Assembly (NCBI GenBank): GCA_013416795.1
Contig: RQSC01000027.1
Location: 515,810-579,809, forward strand
Direction of reading: 5' to 3'
Origin: Prasinococcaceae sp. CCMP 1430
Lineage: Eukaryota > Prasinodermophyta > Palmophyllophyceae > Prasinococcales > Prasinococcaceae
DNA length: 64,000 nt
The translations under genes were made by a program, and so were the position numbers. Each line of letters starts with the position of its first letter. Within the stretch, counting starts at the first letter, position 1. A model generated the notes under the pieces. It saw nothing but the letters and a program-made list of their open reading frames with translations, was not told the DNA's origin and did no database searches. Shown one piece after another: positions 29,672 to 38,240 of the stretch.

Positions 29672-30338
29672 CGCAGGTGCCCCTTGTTCCGCGCACGTGG
29701 TGCGCTCCACCTGCCGCGTATCAACCGTGCGCCGCGCCTCGTCCCCGAGCGCACCTCGCACTGCGCACTGCGCACGCGAAGTGTCGCCCGCTGCCCCCCG
29801 TGCCCAACCCAACCCATCCCTTCTCGCACCCACGCGTCCTCCCCCTTCCCTTGCCTGAGCCCACCCCGCGCCCTCGGCGGCCGCGGCCCTGCGCGGAGGG
29901 CAAGCGCCCTCAATCCCCATGCCCCACACCCTCCCGTCCGCCACGCGCCCGTTCATGCGTGACCGCAGGAGACGAAGGGGCACATTTCACATTTGCCACG
30001 ATTTCGGTTTTGTCAGTCAAACCCAAACAAAATGCGCGCCGATCAAGGTAATTCACATTCGAGACATCGCTCATGAAACCCTAGCTTCTCGGGGCGAGCC
30101 GGTGCGCTCTCACGCGCGCTCGGGGGAACACGCGGCCCGCTCGGCCGCCTGCGCCGGCGCGCGGGTGCGCGGGTCTGCGTGCGCGCGTCGGGGCCAGGGC
30201 AGGTGGGGAAGCAGGAGGGCGCACGGGAGGGAGGGAAAGGGATGGAGGGGAGAGGAGAGAGGGGCTCGCGGCGGCGCGAGCTGGCACTCGCGCGCGCGCG
30301 AGCGCGCGCGCCCGTGCGCGGCGCTCAGCGGCACGGCG
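29672..30338. other. Divergent upstream region (LNR glycoprotein / NFKBIL1-like)
   Basis: A C-rich pyrimidine tract lies near 29770-29880 and an AT-richer section at 29985-30075 (ACATTTCACATTTGCC, GTAATTCACATTCG). GAAACCCTAGC follows at 30074-30084, about 255 bp before the plus-strand ATG. No gene recognised. Confidence 0.45.
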
Positions 30339-31271
30339 ATGTGCGACCTGGACGAGGAGGCGCGCGAGCGCGCCGCGTTCCTCGGGGTGCCAATGGCAGA
30401 CACTGACAGCGATAGCGACAGTGACAGCGACAGTGACAGGGACAGCGCAATCGAAGGTGATGGTGATGCGAGCCGTAGGCCGCGCGCTCACCAAACCTCC
30501 GGCGCGCGAGAGGCCGCCGAGCGCCGCGCAGCGTACGCGCAGGCGCGAGCCGAGCGCGCGTACGTCGCGGGCCAGGCAGCGAGCCTCGCGGCGGCGCAGC
30601 AGGCCAGCGCGGCAGACGAGGCGATGCATGCCGCGATGAGCCGTGCAACAGTGGGTGACTACCAGCGTGCTGCCTGTTGTGGTGAGGGGATGGACGAGCG
30701 TCGCAAGGCCAGGCAAGAGGCGGAGGTAATTCCGCCGCTCTGCGTGCGGACGCTGCTCGAGCGCGCGTGTGCGCGAGCGGGAGTCGCTAACACGAGCACG
30801 CGCGCATGCACCTGCGCAACTCTCCAGGCGCGTGCTGAACGAGAACGTCGCAATGCGGCGGAGTTTGCCGGCGCGCGCGAAGTGCGGTTGCGCGAGGAGG
30901 CAGCCGCACGCGTCGCCCGGCGTGCTGCGCTGTGGGACGCGCACGAGGCCGCGTGGGACGCGCTGCCCGCACACGGCGTGGCGAGCGCGGAGACAGTCGT
31001 GCCGTGGCCGCCAGCACCGGACAACATCCTAGGAGGCATGATGTCGGCGCGCGGGCGTAGACGCGCACAGCTGTCAGATTCGCGAAAGGGCGGCAACGCC
31101 GGGTGGAAGGCTGCCTATCGCGTGGCCATGCAGCGTTGGCATCCCGACAAGTTCAGCACGCGCTTTGCGGCGGTTTTCGGGGATGACAAGGACGCAGCAC
31201 TGGAGGCGGCGGCGCGATGCTCTACCATCGCGCAGGCGATCACCGCCGAGTGGGGCACGCGGATCAAGTGA
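30339..31271 (+). CDS. NFKBIL1-like protein with degenerate J-type C-terminus
   Basis: Starts MCDLDEEARERAAF, followed by a Ser-Asp repeat (DTDSDSDSDSDSDRDS). The middle is a long Ala/Arg/Glu helix, and the C-terminus reads KAAYRVAMQRWHPDKFSTRFAAVFGDDKDAAL...IAQAITAEW. The WHPDKF motif plus trailing helix is the signature shared by NFKBIL1/IkBL and plant-fungal relatives, proteins linked to mRNA processing. It resembles a J domain but is not a full one. A probable intron, 30651-30827 (GTGGGT...CCAG), is 177 bp, phase 0 and stop-free; removing it deletes a Cys-rich segment and leaves one continuous helix (MSRAT|ARAERERR), giving 251 residues. A TGTAA word follows at 31304. Confidence 0.7.
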   Translation: MCDLDEEARERAAFLGVPMADTDSDSDSDSDSDRDSAIEGDGDASRRPRAHQTSGAREAAERRAAYAQARAERAYVAGQAASLAAAQQASAADEAMHAAMSRATVGDYQRAACCGEGMDERRKARQEAEVIPPLCVRTLLERACARAGVANTSTRACTCATLQARAERERRNAAEFAGAREVRLREEAAARVARRAALWDAHEAAWDALPAHGVASAETVVPWPPAPDNILGGMMSARGRRRAQLSDSRKGGNAGWKAAYRVAMQRWHPDKFSTRFAAVFGDDKDAALEAAARCSTIAQAITAEWGTRIK

Positions 31272-31303
31272 GCCACGACGCATGTGCGAACTCAAAATCC
31301 CAA

Positions 31304-31308
31304 TGTAA
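31304..31308 (+). terminator. TGTAA polyadenylation word
   Basis: TGTAA 33 bp after the stop of the NFKBIL1-like gene, in a short A-rich patch. It fits the chlorophyte poly(A) signal. Confidence 0.4.
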
Positions 31309-31327
31309 TACAGCATTTGGTGCAGCA

Positions 31328-32545
31328 TTAACTATCGGGTACGCACTCCATGAGCCAGGTGTTGATGATCACCTTCTCACCAGCGCCGACAGGGGCACCA
31401 CTATGCGGCATGCGCCGGTCCGCCTCGCCGTTGGCGAATGCCGGAAAGAAAACCAGCGCCGCGCCGCGCTGGGGAGCGACTGCGAGGCCACCGAGCGCCG
31501 CGTGGTGGAAGACGGTCTCGCCTCCTCGCTCTGGCTCACGCACGTACGCCACGATCTGGGCGAGCCTCTGACCGCCGGCCGCATGGAAAGCAGCGGTCGC
31601 TTGCACGTCTGAGTCGCCTGCCAGGCGCGCGTCCTCGTGCACGCGCTGGCGTTCGCCCGCGCGGTATCGCGTGAGAAGCGTCGTCTCGAGCCTAGTGTGC
31701 TCGGTTGGGCACAGGCGGCAGAGCGCGGCGCACCGCTCGCGGAAGCGAACGTTCGCCTCCTGTGCAAGCGCGACCGTGTGGTGCGTGCTGGCGGCTGGTG
31801 AGCCGCGGGCGAGCGTCCCCTCAGAGCCGTCGGGCACACCCAGCGCCCACTTGCTTCCAGTGAATATACGCTGCGCGTGGCTAACCGCTGCTGTGACCGC
31901 GCACGTGAGCATCGCCGCGCCAGCCACAAAGGCCGCCACGCCGCACGAGTACGCCATCGCGACCTCAGCCAGGCCACCGGAGGCATGCGCGGCGTGGGTC
32001 TGTGCAGCTGGCACGCAGCCCGCGACAAGTGCCAGTGGCGTGAGCATCGCGAGGCGAGAAACATCGAGCCGCACCGCTTCCTCGTATTGCACGCTTGGCA
32101 GCGCGGTGTCAGCGTCCGCCGCTGCCACGAGCGCGTCGCAGTCCCCGGAAGGCACGAAGTTCAGCAGCAAGTACACAGGAGGTTCCGCGTGGAGCTGCAC
32201 GACCTCTACGTCCGCGCCGAGACCGTGCAGCGCCAGCGGGGCGTACGAGCCCCCGCTGCTCCCAAACCAAGGCCCCGCCTCGTTTCGCAGCTCACCGCCT
32301 TTGCTGCTGCGGCGCTCCTCCCCTTGCCTCCACAGTGGCGCAGCAACCGTGGTCGCCGTTCCTAGCGGCAGCGTTGCGCGCGCGCGACCGCTCGCTGCGC
32401 GGCGCCCCCGGCGCGGCCGATGCGCCGCNTCGGGATGCCACGATGACCTGCCGTTCGTAGGGCATATTCTCTCGTAAACGTCGGCGAAGCTTTCCTTGCC
32501 CGGAAGATAGGCGGCGCGCGTCACCAGGTTGAGATTCTGTACCAT
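31328..32545 (-). CDS. Prolyl 4-hydroxylase-like 2-oxoglutarate/Fe(II) dioxygenase
   Basis: The C-terminal half matches the P4H catalytic fold. TRYRAGERQRVHEDARL has the H-x-D iron ligands; GGQRLAQIVAYVREPERGGETVF is the core strand; RRMPHSGAPVGAGEKVIINTWL has the distal His and the 2-oxoglutarate-binding Lys. Upstream, PPVYLLLNFVPSGDCDALVAAADA resembles the usual P4H entry. Between them is a segment with two hydrophobic stretches bounded by GTGCGG (donor, 32069-32074) and GCACAG (acceptor, ending 31760). It is 315 bp, phase 0 and stop-free, so it is either an intron or a membrane insertion absent from most P4Hs. The N-terminus is poor: an ambiguous base at 32429 and no upstream ATG before 32545. 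It lies close to the proline-rich glycoprotein, a plausible substrate class. Confidence 0.7.
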   Translation of the reverse strand: MVQNLNLVTRAAYLPGKESFADVYERICPTNGRSSWHPXAAHRPRRGRRAASGRARATLPLGTATTVAAPLWRQGEERRSSKGGELRNEAGPWFGSSGGSYAPLALHGLGADVEVVQLHAEPPVYLLLNFVPSGDCDALVAAADADTALPSVQYEEAVRLDVSRLAMLTPLALVAGCVPAAQTHAAHASGGLAEVAMAYSCGVAAFVAGAAMLTCAVTAAVSHAQRIFTGSKWALGVPDGSEGTLARGSPAASTHHTVALAQEANVRFRERCAALCRLCPTEHTRLETTLLTRYRAGERQRVHEDARLAGDSDVQATAAFHAAGGQRLAQIVAYVREPERGGETVFHHAALGGLAVAPQRGAALVFFPAFANGEADRRMPHSGAPVGAGEKVIINTWLMECVPDS

Positions 32546-32851
32546 TGCGGTAGACGTGTCGCTGCCGCCCGTCACGAGGGCGCGCGGCTTGCACTCCTCG
32601 TGCAAGGGAAGCTCCAACAGCGCCCGACTGCCCGCCCCGCGCGCGCGCGAGGCTCGCAGCAGTTCTGCTGTAATTCGTTCGTTTGTGCGAAGACGCGCCG
32701 ACGTCTTTTTTCGACGATTTAGGGTCAGACCCTACTTATTATTCTCCGCCGCGGGGCATGGGCAGCCCCTCGCTCGACGGAGGTCGATCGCGGCCCAAAA
32801 CGCACGCAAACGCGCGCGGTTGCGCGCGTTTTCAAATTTCGGCCGAAGCGC
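32546..32851. other. Divergent upstream region (P4H / ARC5)
   Basis: About 300 bp. TTTAGGGTCAGACCCTAC (32718-32735) contains the 13-bp palindrome AGGGTCAGACCCT, that is, two telo-box-like half sites facing each other. ACTTATTATTCTCC follows, 110 bp before the ARC5 ATG. Likely a shared promoter. Confidence 0.5.
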
Positions 32852-35476
32852 ATGCGAACTGATGGCGCGCGCCGCGCGCGCGCGCGCGCGCGCTCAGCGC
32901 GTCACGCCACACCGCGCGCGGGACGACGCGCGGGCGTTGGCGAGACGCCGCCGCGCCCGCTCGACCCGGACTTCGCGCGCGTCGCCGAGGGGGGCGCCGG
33001 GGGCTACTCGCCACACATGACCGCCTCTGAGGCGTTCGCTACGGCGGCCGCCTCGCGGCGCGGCGGCAACGAGCGACTGTACGAGGCGTACAACGACCTG
33101 CACGGCCTCGCGCACGACTTCAAGAAGCCCTTCGACGCGCCGGCGATCCTGGTGGTGGGCCACCAGACCGACGGCAAGAGCGCGCTCGTCGAGGCGCTCA
33201 TGGGCTTCCAATTCAACCACGTCGGCGGCGGCACCAAGACGCGGCGCCCGATCACGCTGCACATGCAATACAATGGCATGTGCGAGAACCCGCAGTGCTT
33301 TCTGGTCAACGACGACGGCGTGGAGGCCGAGCACACGCTCGACGAGCTGCGCGAGTACATCGAGGAGGAGAACCAGCGCCTGGAGGGCGAGGCCACCCCC
33401 TTCTGGGAGAAGGAGATCATCATCAAGATCGAGTACAAGTACTGCCCGAACCTCACCATCATCGACACTCCGGGCTTGATCGCCGCAGCGCCGGGGCGCC
33501 GCAACCACCGGATGCAGACGCAGTCGAAGCTCGTGGAGCAAATGGTCATGCGCAAGATGAAGCAGAAGGAGTACATCATGCTGTGCCTGGAGGATAGCTC
33601 GGACTGGTCCAACGCCACCACGCGCTCGCTGGTGATGAACGTTGACCCAGACCTCCAACGCACGGTCATCGTGAGCACCAAGTTCGACACGCGCATCCCG
33701 CAGTTCAGCCGCTCCTCGGACATCGAGCTCTTCATGCGGCCCCCCGCGCACATGCTCGAGACCACCATCCTCGGAGGCTCGCCGTTCTTCACCAGCGTGC
33801 CGTCGGGCCGCGTGGGTGGCACACGCGACTGCATCTTCCGCTCTAACGAGCAGTTCCGCGAGGCCGTCGCGCAGCGCGAGCTCGCCGACGTCGCCCTGCT
33901 GGAGAAGCGCATGTCCCGCCCTCTCGATCGCGAAGAGCGCTCGCGCGTGGGCATCAGCCAGCTGCGCCACTTCCTGGAGCACCTGCTGCAGCGCCGGTAC
34001 CTCGAGAGCGTGCCCAGCATCGTGCCCGTCCTCGAGCACGAGCACCGCACGGCCGACAGCAAGCTCAACGAGACTCTGATGGAGCTCGGTGCGCTCGACG
34101 CGCAGCGTCTGAAGGAGCGCGGGCGCGCCTTCCGCGAGCGATTCCTGGCTCGGCTGCAGCAGGTGGTGCGTGGCACCGCCGACGTGTCGTCGGAGACCTT
34201 CGGCGAGACGCTCGCTGATGAGCATGTGCGCGGCGGCGTGTTCGTGGGCAGCACTGAGCGCCCGCTGCGCACGCAGAAGGCCTTGCTCGATCGCCAGGTG
34301 CCGAGCGCCAAGATGCGCCTCTTCGGCGGCGCGCAGTACCATCGCGCCATTGGCGAGTTCCGCGCGATCGTGGGCTCCATGGAGTGCCCCATGCCCACGA
34401 GTGAGGAGATTGCCAACGCGTGCGGCGTCGACGACATGCACGATGGCGTCAACTACGTGCGCACGGCCTGCGTGCTGGCGGTTGGCAAAGCGCGTCAGAT
34501 CTTCGAGCCTTTCCTCTACGAGCTGGGCTACCGCCTGAGTCACGTTCAGCGGAGGATGCTGCCGGTGGTCCTGCACATGCTCAAGCGCGACAACGCCTTC
34601 CTGTCGGGTCACGACGCGTTTCTGCAGCGTGTGGGCGCAGCCTATCACAACTTCATCGACGAGACCGAGATCAAGTGCCGCGAGCGCTGCATGGAGGACC
34701 TCCAGTCCACCACGCGCTTCGTCACATGGAGTGTGCACAGTCACAGCGGCCGCGGTCTCAAGAACTTCCTCGCAGAGGCCCTCGGCGGCGGCCAGGGCTC
34801 TGCGGCGCGCGCGGCTGGTTCGGGGGGCGCGGGCAGCAGCGGCGAGAGGCGGGCCAGCGGCGGACGTGGTGGCAGGAACGAGGCCGCCTCGCCAACGCCC
34901 GGCTCGTCGGGGGCTTCGCCCGAGGAGGAGAACGAGCGGCTGGTCGATCTGCTCGAGAACGTGCTCTTCAACCGCGCGCCCTCGCAGTCGAGCCACGAAA
35001 TCGTGACCGCGCTCGTGCGCGAGATCTTCAGGGGCATCCGCGACAACTTCATGGCGAGCGCTACGCTCAAATTCAACTGCTTCTTCCTCATGCCGATGCT
35101 GGACGCATTCCCCCAGCGCCTGCGCGAGGAGATCGAGTCCGCCTTCGACGAGGACGTCGAGTCGGTCTTCAACGTGCGCAAGGTGCGCAACATGCTCGAG
35201 CAGCAGCAGCGCGGGCTTCGCGCCGAGCTCGACCGCATCGAGAGTTTGAAGGAGCGCTTCAGCGCCATCCACCAACAGCTCGCCACCGGACGCCGCGGGC
35301 CCGCGTCTCCGCAAGATGCAGCTGCCGCCGCTGCCACCGCGTACGCAAGCAGCGCAGCCCGCAGCCCGATGAAGGGAAGCGTCCCCCCCTCTACCGTGGG
35401 CAAGACGCCGCGCCAGCCGCTGGCGAGCGTGCAGGGCGTGGGTACCAATCTGCCTTCGACCTCGACGATGCGCTGA
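32852..35476 (+). CDS. ARC5: Plastid-division dynamin-related protein ARC5/DRP5B
   Basis: ARC5 is the dynamin recruited to the cytosolic face of the dividing chloroplast (and peroxisome) to constrict the outer envelope. This single-exon frame of 874 residues follows Arabidopsis ARC5 along its whole length. LYEAYNDLHGLA is followed by the G1 loop GHQTDGKSALVEALMGFQFN (residues ~103-122), TKTRRPITLHM (G2), TIIDTPGLIA (G3) and VVST-type VSTKFD (G4). The middle domain has LYGG-like LFGGAQYHRAIGEFR and NACGVDDMHDG, and the GTPase effector-like C-terminus FNCFFLMPMLDAFPQRLREEIESAF. A Gly/Ser-rich insert near residue 650 is poorly conserved, as in plants. The first 55 residues are Arg-rich; the Met at 33017 is an alternative start. 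Confidence 0.95.
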   Translation: MRTDGARRARARARSARHATPRAGRRAGVGETPPRPLDPDFARVAEGGAGGYSPHMTASEAFATAAASRRGGNERLYEAYNDLHGLAHDFKKPFDAPAILVVGHQTDGKSALVEALMGFQFNHVGGGTKTRRPITLHMQYNGMCENPQCFLVNDDGVEAEHTLDELREYIEEENQRLEGEATPFWEKEIIIKIEYKYCPNLTIIDTPGLIAAAPGRRNHRMQTQSKLVEQMVMRKMKQKEYIMLCLEDSSDWSNATTRSLVMNVDPDLQRTVIVSTKFDTRIPQFSRSSDIELFMRPPAHMLETTILGGSPFFTSVPSGRVGGTRDCIFRSNEQFREAVAQRELADVALLEKRMSRPLDREERSRVGISQLRHFLEHLLQRRYLESVPSIVPVLEHEHRTADSKLNETLMELGALDAQRLKERGRAFRERFLARLQQVVRGTADVSSETFGETLADEHVRGGVFVGSTERPLRTQKALLDRQVPSAKMRLFGGAQYHRAIGEFRAIVGSMECPMPTSEEIANACGVDDMHDGVNYVRTACVLAVGKARQIFEPFLYELGYRLSHVQRRMLPVVLHMLKRDNAFLSGHDAFLQRVGAAYHNFIDETEIKCRERCMEDLQSTTRFVTWSVHSHSGRGLKNFLAEALGGGQGSAARAAGSGGAGSSGERRASGGRGGRNEAASPTPGSSGASPEEENERLVDLLENVLFNRAPSQSSHEIVTALVREIFRGIRDNFMASATLKFNCFFLMPMLDAFPQRLREEIESAFDEDVESVFNVRKVRNMLEQQQRGLRAELDRIESLKERFSAIHQQLATGRRGPASPQDAAAAAATAYASSAARSPMKGSVPPSTVGKTPRQPLASVQGVGTNLPSTSTMR

Positions 35477-35791
35477 GCAGCTTGAGCGCACGGTGGGCGA
35501 ATGGCGATTGGGGCAGGAGGGGGCAGCAACGCGCTGCACAACGGAGCATGAGCGCGTTTTCAAAATATAGCGCTCGCTCTCACACGCAAGTAAGTGTACC
35601 GGCCGAGTGGATATAGAACTTCTCGCACTTGCAAGCGTTACGTCACAGTGGGCGTCCTTGTTGGCGGCACGCGCGGCCGCTGTCGCTGAGAGGCGTTGAG
35701 CCTCACAACGGACACGTTGCCCCTAGAGCACCCCGCCCCTTGATTCTGCAGGCACTTGAAGTACATGCAAGTTACAACAAGCGCCAGGAGC
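35477..35791. other. Convergent intergenic region after ARC5
   Basis: About 315 bp between ARC5 and a minus-strand hypothetical gene. It is less GC-rich than its surroundings (AAAATATAGCGC near 35560, GGATATAGAAC near 35610). No gene recognised. Confidence 0.4.
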
Positions 35792-36247
35792 TCACAGGCG
35801 GCCCTCCACCCCCTTGGACTGCGCAGCGCGCTCGGCAGGTCGCAGCGAGTCTTCCACGGCGCCTAGGAGCTCGAGCGCACCGATGTGCCCGTCGGCAAGC
35901 ACGGCATCGACTGCAGCCCGTGCGGCGGCGGCGTGCGCCTCTCTTTCCCTCGCGCGTTCGGCGGCGCCGGCGCCGCCTTCCTCCTCCCACCGTCCCGCCT
36001 CCACATCGCCGAGCCCCGCCGAGTGACTTGCTAACAAGTCTGGTTCTGTGCACTCGGCCGATTCAACAACTCCGTCTCTATGTGCGGTGGGGGCGGCAAC
36101 AGCAGCGGCCGTCGTGGCCGCGGCGACCGCAGCCGTTGGGACGCCGGCGGCGGGCGGCCGGCCCCCCAGGGGCAGGGGCGCCGCGGGCAGCAGCGCGCCC
36201 GCCAGCCACAGCACTGCGGCTGCCGCCCGCCGCGCCCGCAAACGCAT
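35792..36247 (-). CDS. Hypothetical secreted or lumenal protein
   Basis: A 151-residue frame from the ATG at 36247. The N-terminus MRLRARRAAAAVLWLAGALLP looks like a signal peptide or plastid leader. An Ala-rich stretch follows, then a soluble part with acidic residues and an Ala/Glu helix (AAERAREREAHAAAARAAVDAVLADG). It ends LRPAERAAQSKGVEGRL. I recognise no family. GC-driven open frames make this uncertain. Confidence 0.45.
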   Translation of the reverse strand: MRLRARRAAAAVLWLAGALLPAAPLPLGGRPPAAGVPTAAVAAATTAAAVAAPTAHRDGVVESAECTEPDLLASHSAGLGDVEAGRWEEEGGAGAAERAREREAHAAAARAAVDAVLADGHIGALELLGAVEDSLRPAERAAQSKGVEGRL

Positions 36248-36783
36248 GGCCTCTCCCCCGAACGGGGCCGAAAGGAACTGGTTGGGTAGGGCGGTGATGA
36301 GGGGGGACGGGACGGTGGGCGTGGGGGGGCGCGCCGCCCCGCGCCCCGGCGCCCCTGTGGCGCGGCGGCGCCGGGGGAACGCGAACGCGTGCCTCCGATC
36401 ATCGACGCGTTTGCACGTTTGGATTGCATTACTAACCCTACTCACCGAGTATGACCTCAACTTCTCGAAACCTAAACTTCGGCGTTTTGGGGCGGGGGAG
36501 CATTCGAACCCGGGCGGCGCCAGCCGAGGTCTGGCGGGCGGCCCGCCCCCGACCCAGGGGCTTCCCCGGTGGCCGCCCCGGGAGCCTCCGCTCGCACCGG
36601 GATCGTCCCTCCGTCAGACCGGGGTCGTTGGGTCGTTCGAGGGCAGCGGGAACGGCACACTCGGCCGCAGCGCCCAGGGTCGGGGTCGTCGGGGTCGGGG
36701 TCGGGTCGCGCGCACGGGGAGGATCCGGCGAGCGCGCGCGCGCGCGCGCGCGCGGGGGATGGAATCAGGGGCGCGCGTTCGAA
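36248..36783. other. Divergent upstream region
   Basis: It includes CTAACCCTAC (36432-36441) and AAACCTAAAC (36468-36477) in an AT-richer stretch, GGGTCGGGG-type tandem words near 36675-36705, and a long CGCG tract at 36735-36756. No gene recognised. Confidence 0.45.
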
Positions 36784-37149
36784 ATGGGCGGGAGCGCGGG
36801 CGGAACCCGCGTCGGCGCAGCCCGCTCACGAAGGGGAAAAACGAAACGCGTCGCGCGCGTGCGCGCCAGCGCGCCGTCAGCGGTCGCGGCGACGGCGGTA
36901 GCAGTGGCGGCGGCGGCGGGCGCAGCTGGCGACGTGGCGCTCGCAGCGGCAGAGGAGGCGCTCTCGCAGCGCCTGGCGGCCGTGCAGAGCTCGCGCTCCG
37001 CCGAGCGCGTGCTGGGACAGGAGCACGCCCTCGCCGGCGACCCGCTCGCCGCGAGCGCGGTCGGCGCGGACGACTTCGCAGGAGGAGAGGAGGACTTCGT
37101 CTCCCAGGGCTCGGACCAAGATGACATGCTCGAGCTTGAGGAGCCGTAG
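36784..37149 (+). CDS. Small hypothetical protein
   Basis: A 121-residue frame. It has a basic N-terminus, an Ala/Val hydrophobic segment (SAVAATAVAVAAAAGAAGDVALAA), a short helix, and an acidic tail with DDFAGGEEDFVSQGSDQDD...ELEEP. The non-GC-driven acidic tail argues that it is real. It ends 31 bp before the start of the LOG-family gene on the same strand and could be part of the same transcript. Function unknown. Confidence 0.4.
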   Translation: MGGSAGGTRVGAARSRRGKTKRVARVRASAPSAVAATAVAVAAAAGAAGDVALAAAEEALSQRLAAVQSSRSAERVLGQEHALAGDPLAASAVGADDFAGGEEDFVSQGSDQDDMLELEEP

Positions 37150-37180
37150 CGGCACGGCTGCGCGGAGGGCTCGGGAGTGC

Positions 37181-37990
37181 ATGCGCCAATTCGCGTCGGC
37201 GCGCGGCGCGCGCGTGCACGGGAGGCGCGCGCCGGCACGGGCGTGCTCTTCAGCGGACTCGGTGGCGTGCGTGGGCGTTGGGGCGCGCCGCAGCCCGTCG
37301 GTGGTTGCATCGGAGATGGAGCGCTGCTACTCGCTCGTGGAGCGATGCGGACGCGGCATCGTATGGCTCGGCTCCTCGCGCGCCGAGCCCGCGCCGGCGG
37401 GCGCTCCGGCGGCCGGCCACTACGAGCGCAGCTTCGATCTTGCGCAGCGCGCGCACGCGCTGCTTGGCGGCACGGCGTGGAGCGGCGCAGGGCCGGGGCT
37501 CATGCGTGCGGTGAGCGAGGGTGCAGTCGCCGCGGGAAGGCCCGCCGCAGGCTTCAAGATCCTCTTCGGCGAGGCGCAGCAGGCGGCGGGCGCGGACGGC
37601 TTTCAGCATCCGTACCTCAGCCGTGATATGTACGAGGTAGTGGAGTTCTTCTCGGCGCGCAAGCATGGCCTGGTGGACGCCGGCGTGCGCCACGAAGCCT
37701 CCGAGAGAACCGCATTCGTGTGCCTGCCTGGAGGGTTGGGAACGCTCGATGAGTTCTTCGAGGTCGTTTGCCTGTCGCAGCTCAGCCGCTTGGAAGGCAA
37801 GGGCAGCTCGCTCGCGTTGCCGCCCTGCCTGCTGATGAACTACGATGGTTGCTACGACGGCGTGGAGCAGCTCGTGCGCGACGCCGAGCGGTTTGGCTAC
37901 CTCAATGAGGGCGAGGCCGAGCCGCACTTTGAGGTCTGCCGCTCCAATGACGAGGCTATTGCACTGCTCGCCGACTTTTACGGCCTGTAA
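37181..37990 (+). CDS. LOG-family (TIGR00730-type) nucleoside 5'-monophosphate phosphoribohydrolase
   Basis: A 269-residue single exon. After a ~50-residue Arg/Ala-rich leader comes the Rossmann-like LOG fold: IVWLGSSRAEP, SGAGPGLMRAVSEGAVAAG, FFSARKHGLVDAG, and the diagnostic PGGLGTLDEFFE phosphate-ribose motif, with a final helical part (DEAIALLADFYGL). Family members release free bases from nucleoside monophosphates; plant LOG proteins activate cytokinins in this way. The leader could target the plastid, or translation could begin at MERCYSL (about 37316). TGTAA overlaps the stop codon. Confidence 0.8.
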   Translation: MRQFASARGARVHGRRAPARACSSADSVACVGVGARRSPSVVASEMERCYSLVERCGRGIVWLGSSRAEPAPAGAPAAGHYERSFDLAQRAHALLGGTAWSGAGPGLMRAVSEGAVAAGRPAAGFKILFGEAQQAAGADGFQHPYLSRDMYEVVEFFSARKHGLVDAGVRHEASERTAFVCLPGGLGTLDEFFEVVCLSQLSRLEGKGSSLALPPCLLMNYDGCYDGVEQLVRDAERFGYLNEGEAEPHFEVCRSNDEAIALLADFYGL

Positions 37991-38240
37991 CATGGAAACA
38001 GTTGGTGACAAGTGGCGACTGAATTATGCGCAAGCGCGCGCATCGCGTACGTGCGTGCTAAGCCGCGGATCGGCGGACTCGCTTGCGGTGTGCAGGCAAC
38101 ACCGTCTTTCCCGCCTACGCTCCCTCTGCCCTCGCCGTGTTCTCGTCGCTGCCCCACTATCACTGGGAATCCGCAGCTTCTTCGGGCGCGTGAGTGGGCA
38201 TCGCTGGCTGAGGCGGTGCGCCGGCCGTCGGGAGGGCACC

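Noticed and set aside
32894-35563. 889-codon minus-strand frame opposite ARC5
   Set aside because: Antisense shadow of a clearly identified gene, with Ala/Leu/Val/His-rich biased composition.
36495-36530. tRNA B-box-like GGGTTCGAATGCT on the minus strand
   Set aside because: The trailing bases do not fit GGTTCGANNCC, and I found no A box or acceptor stem at a suitable distance.
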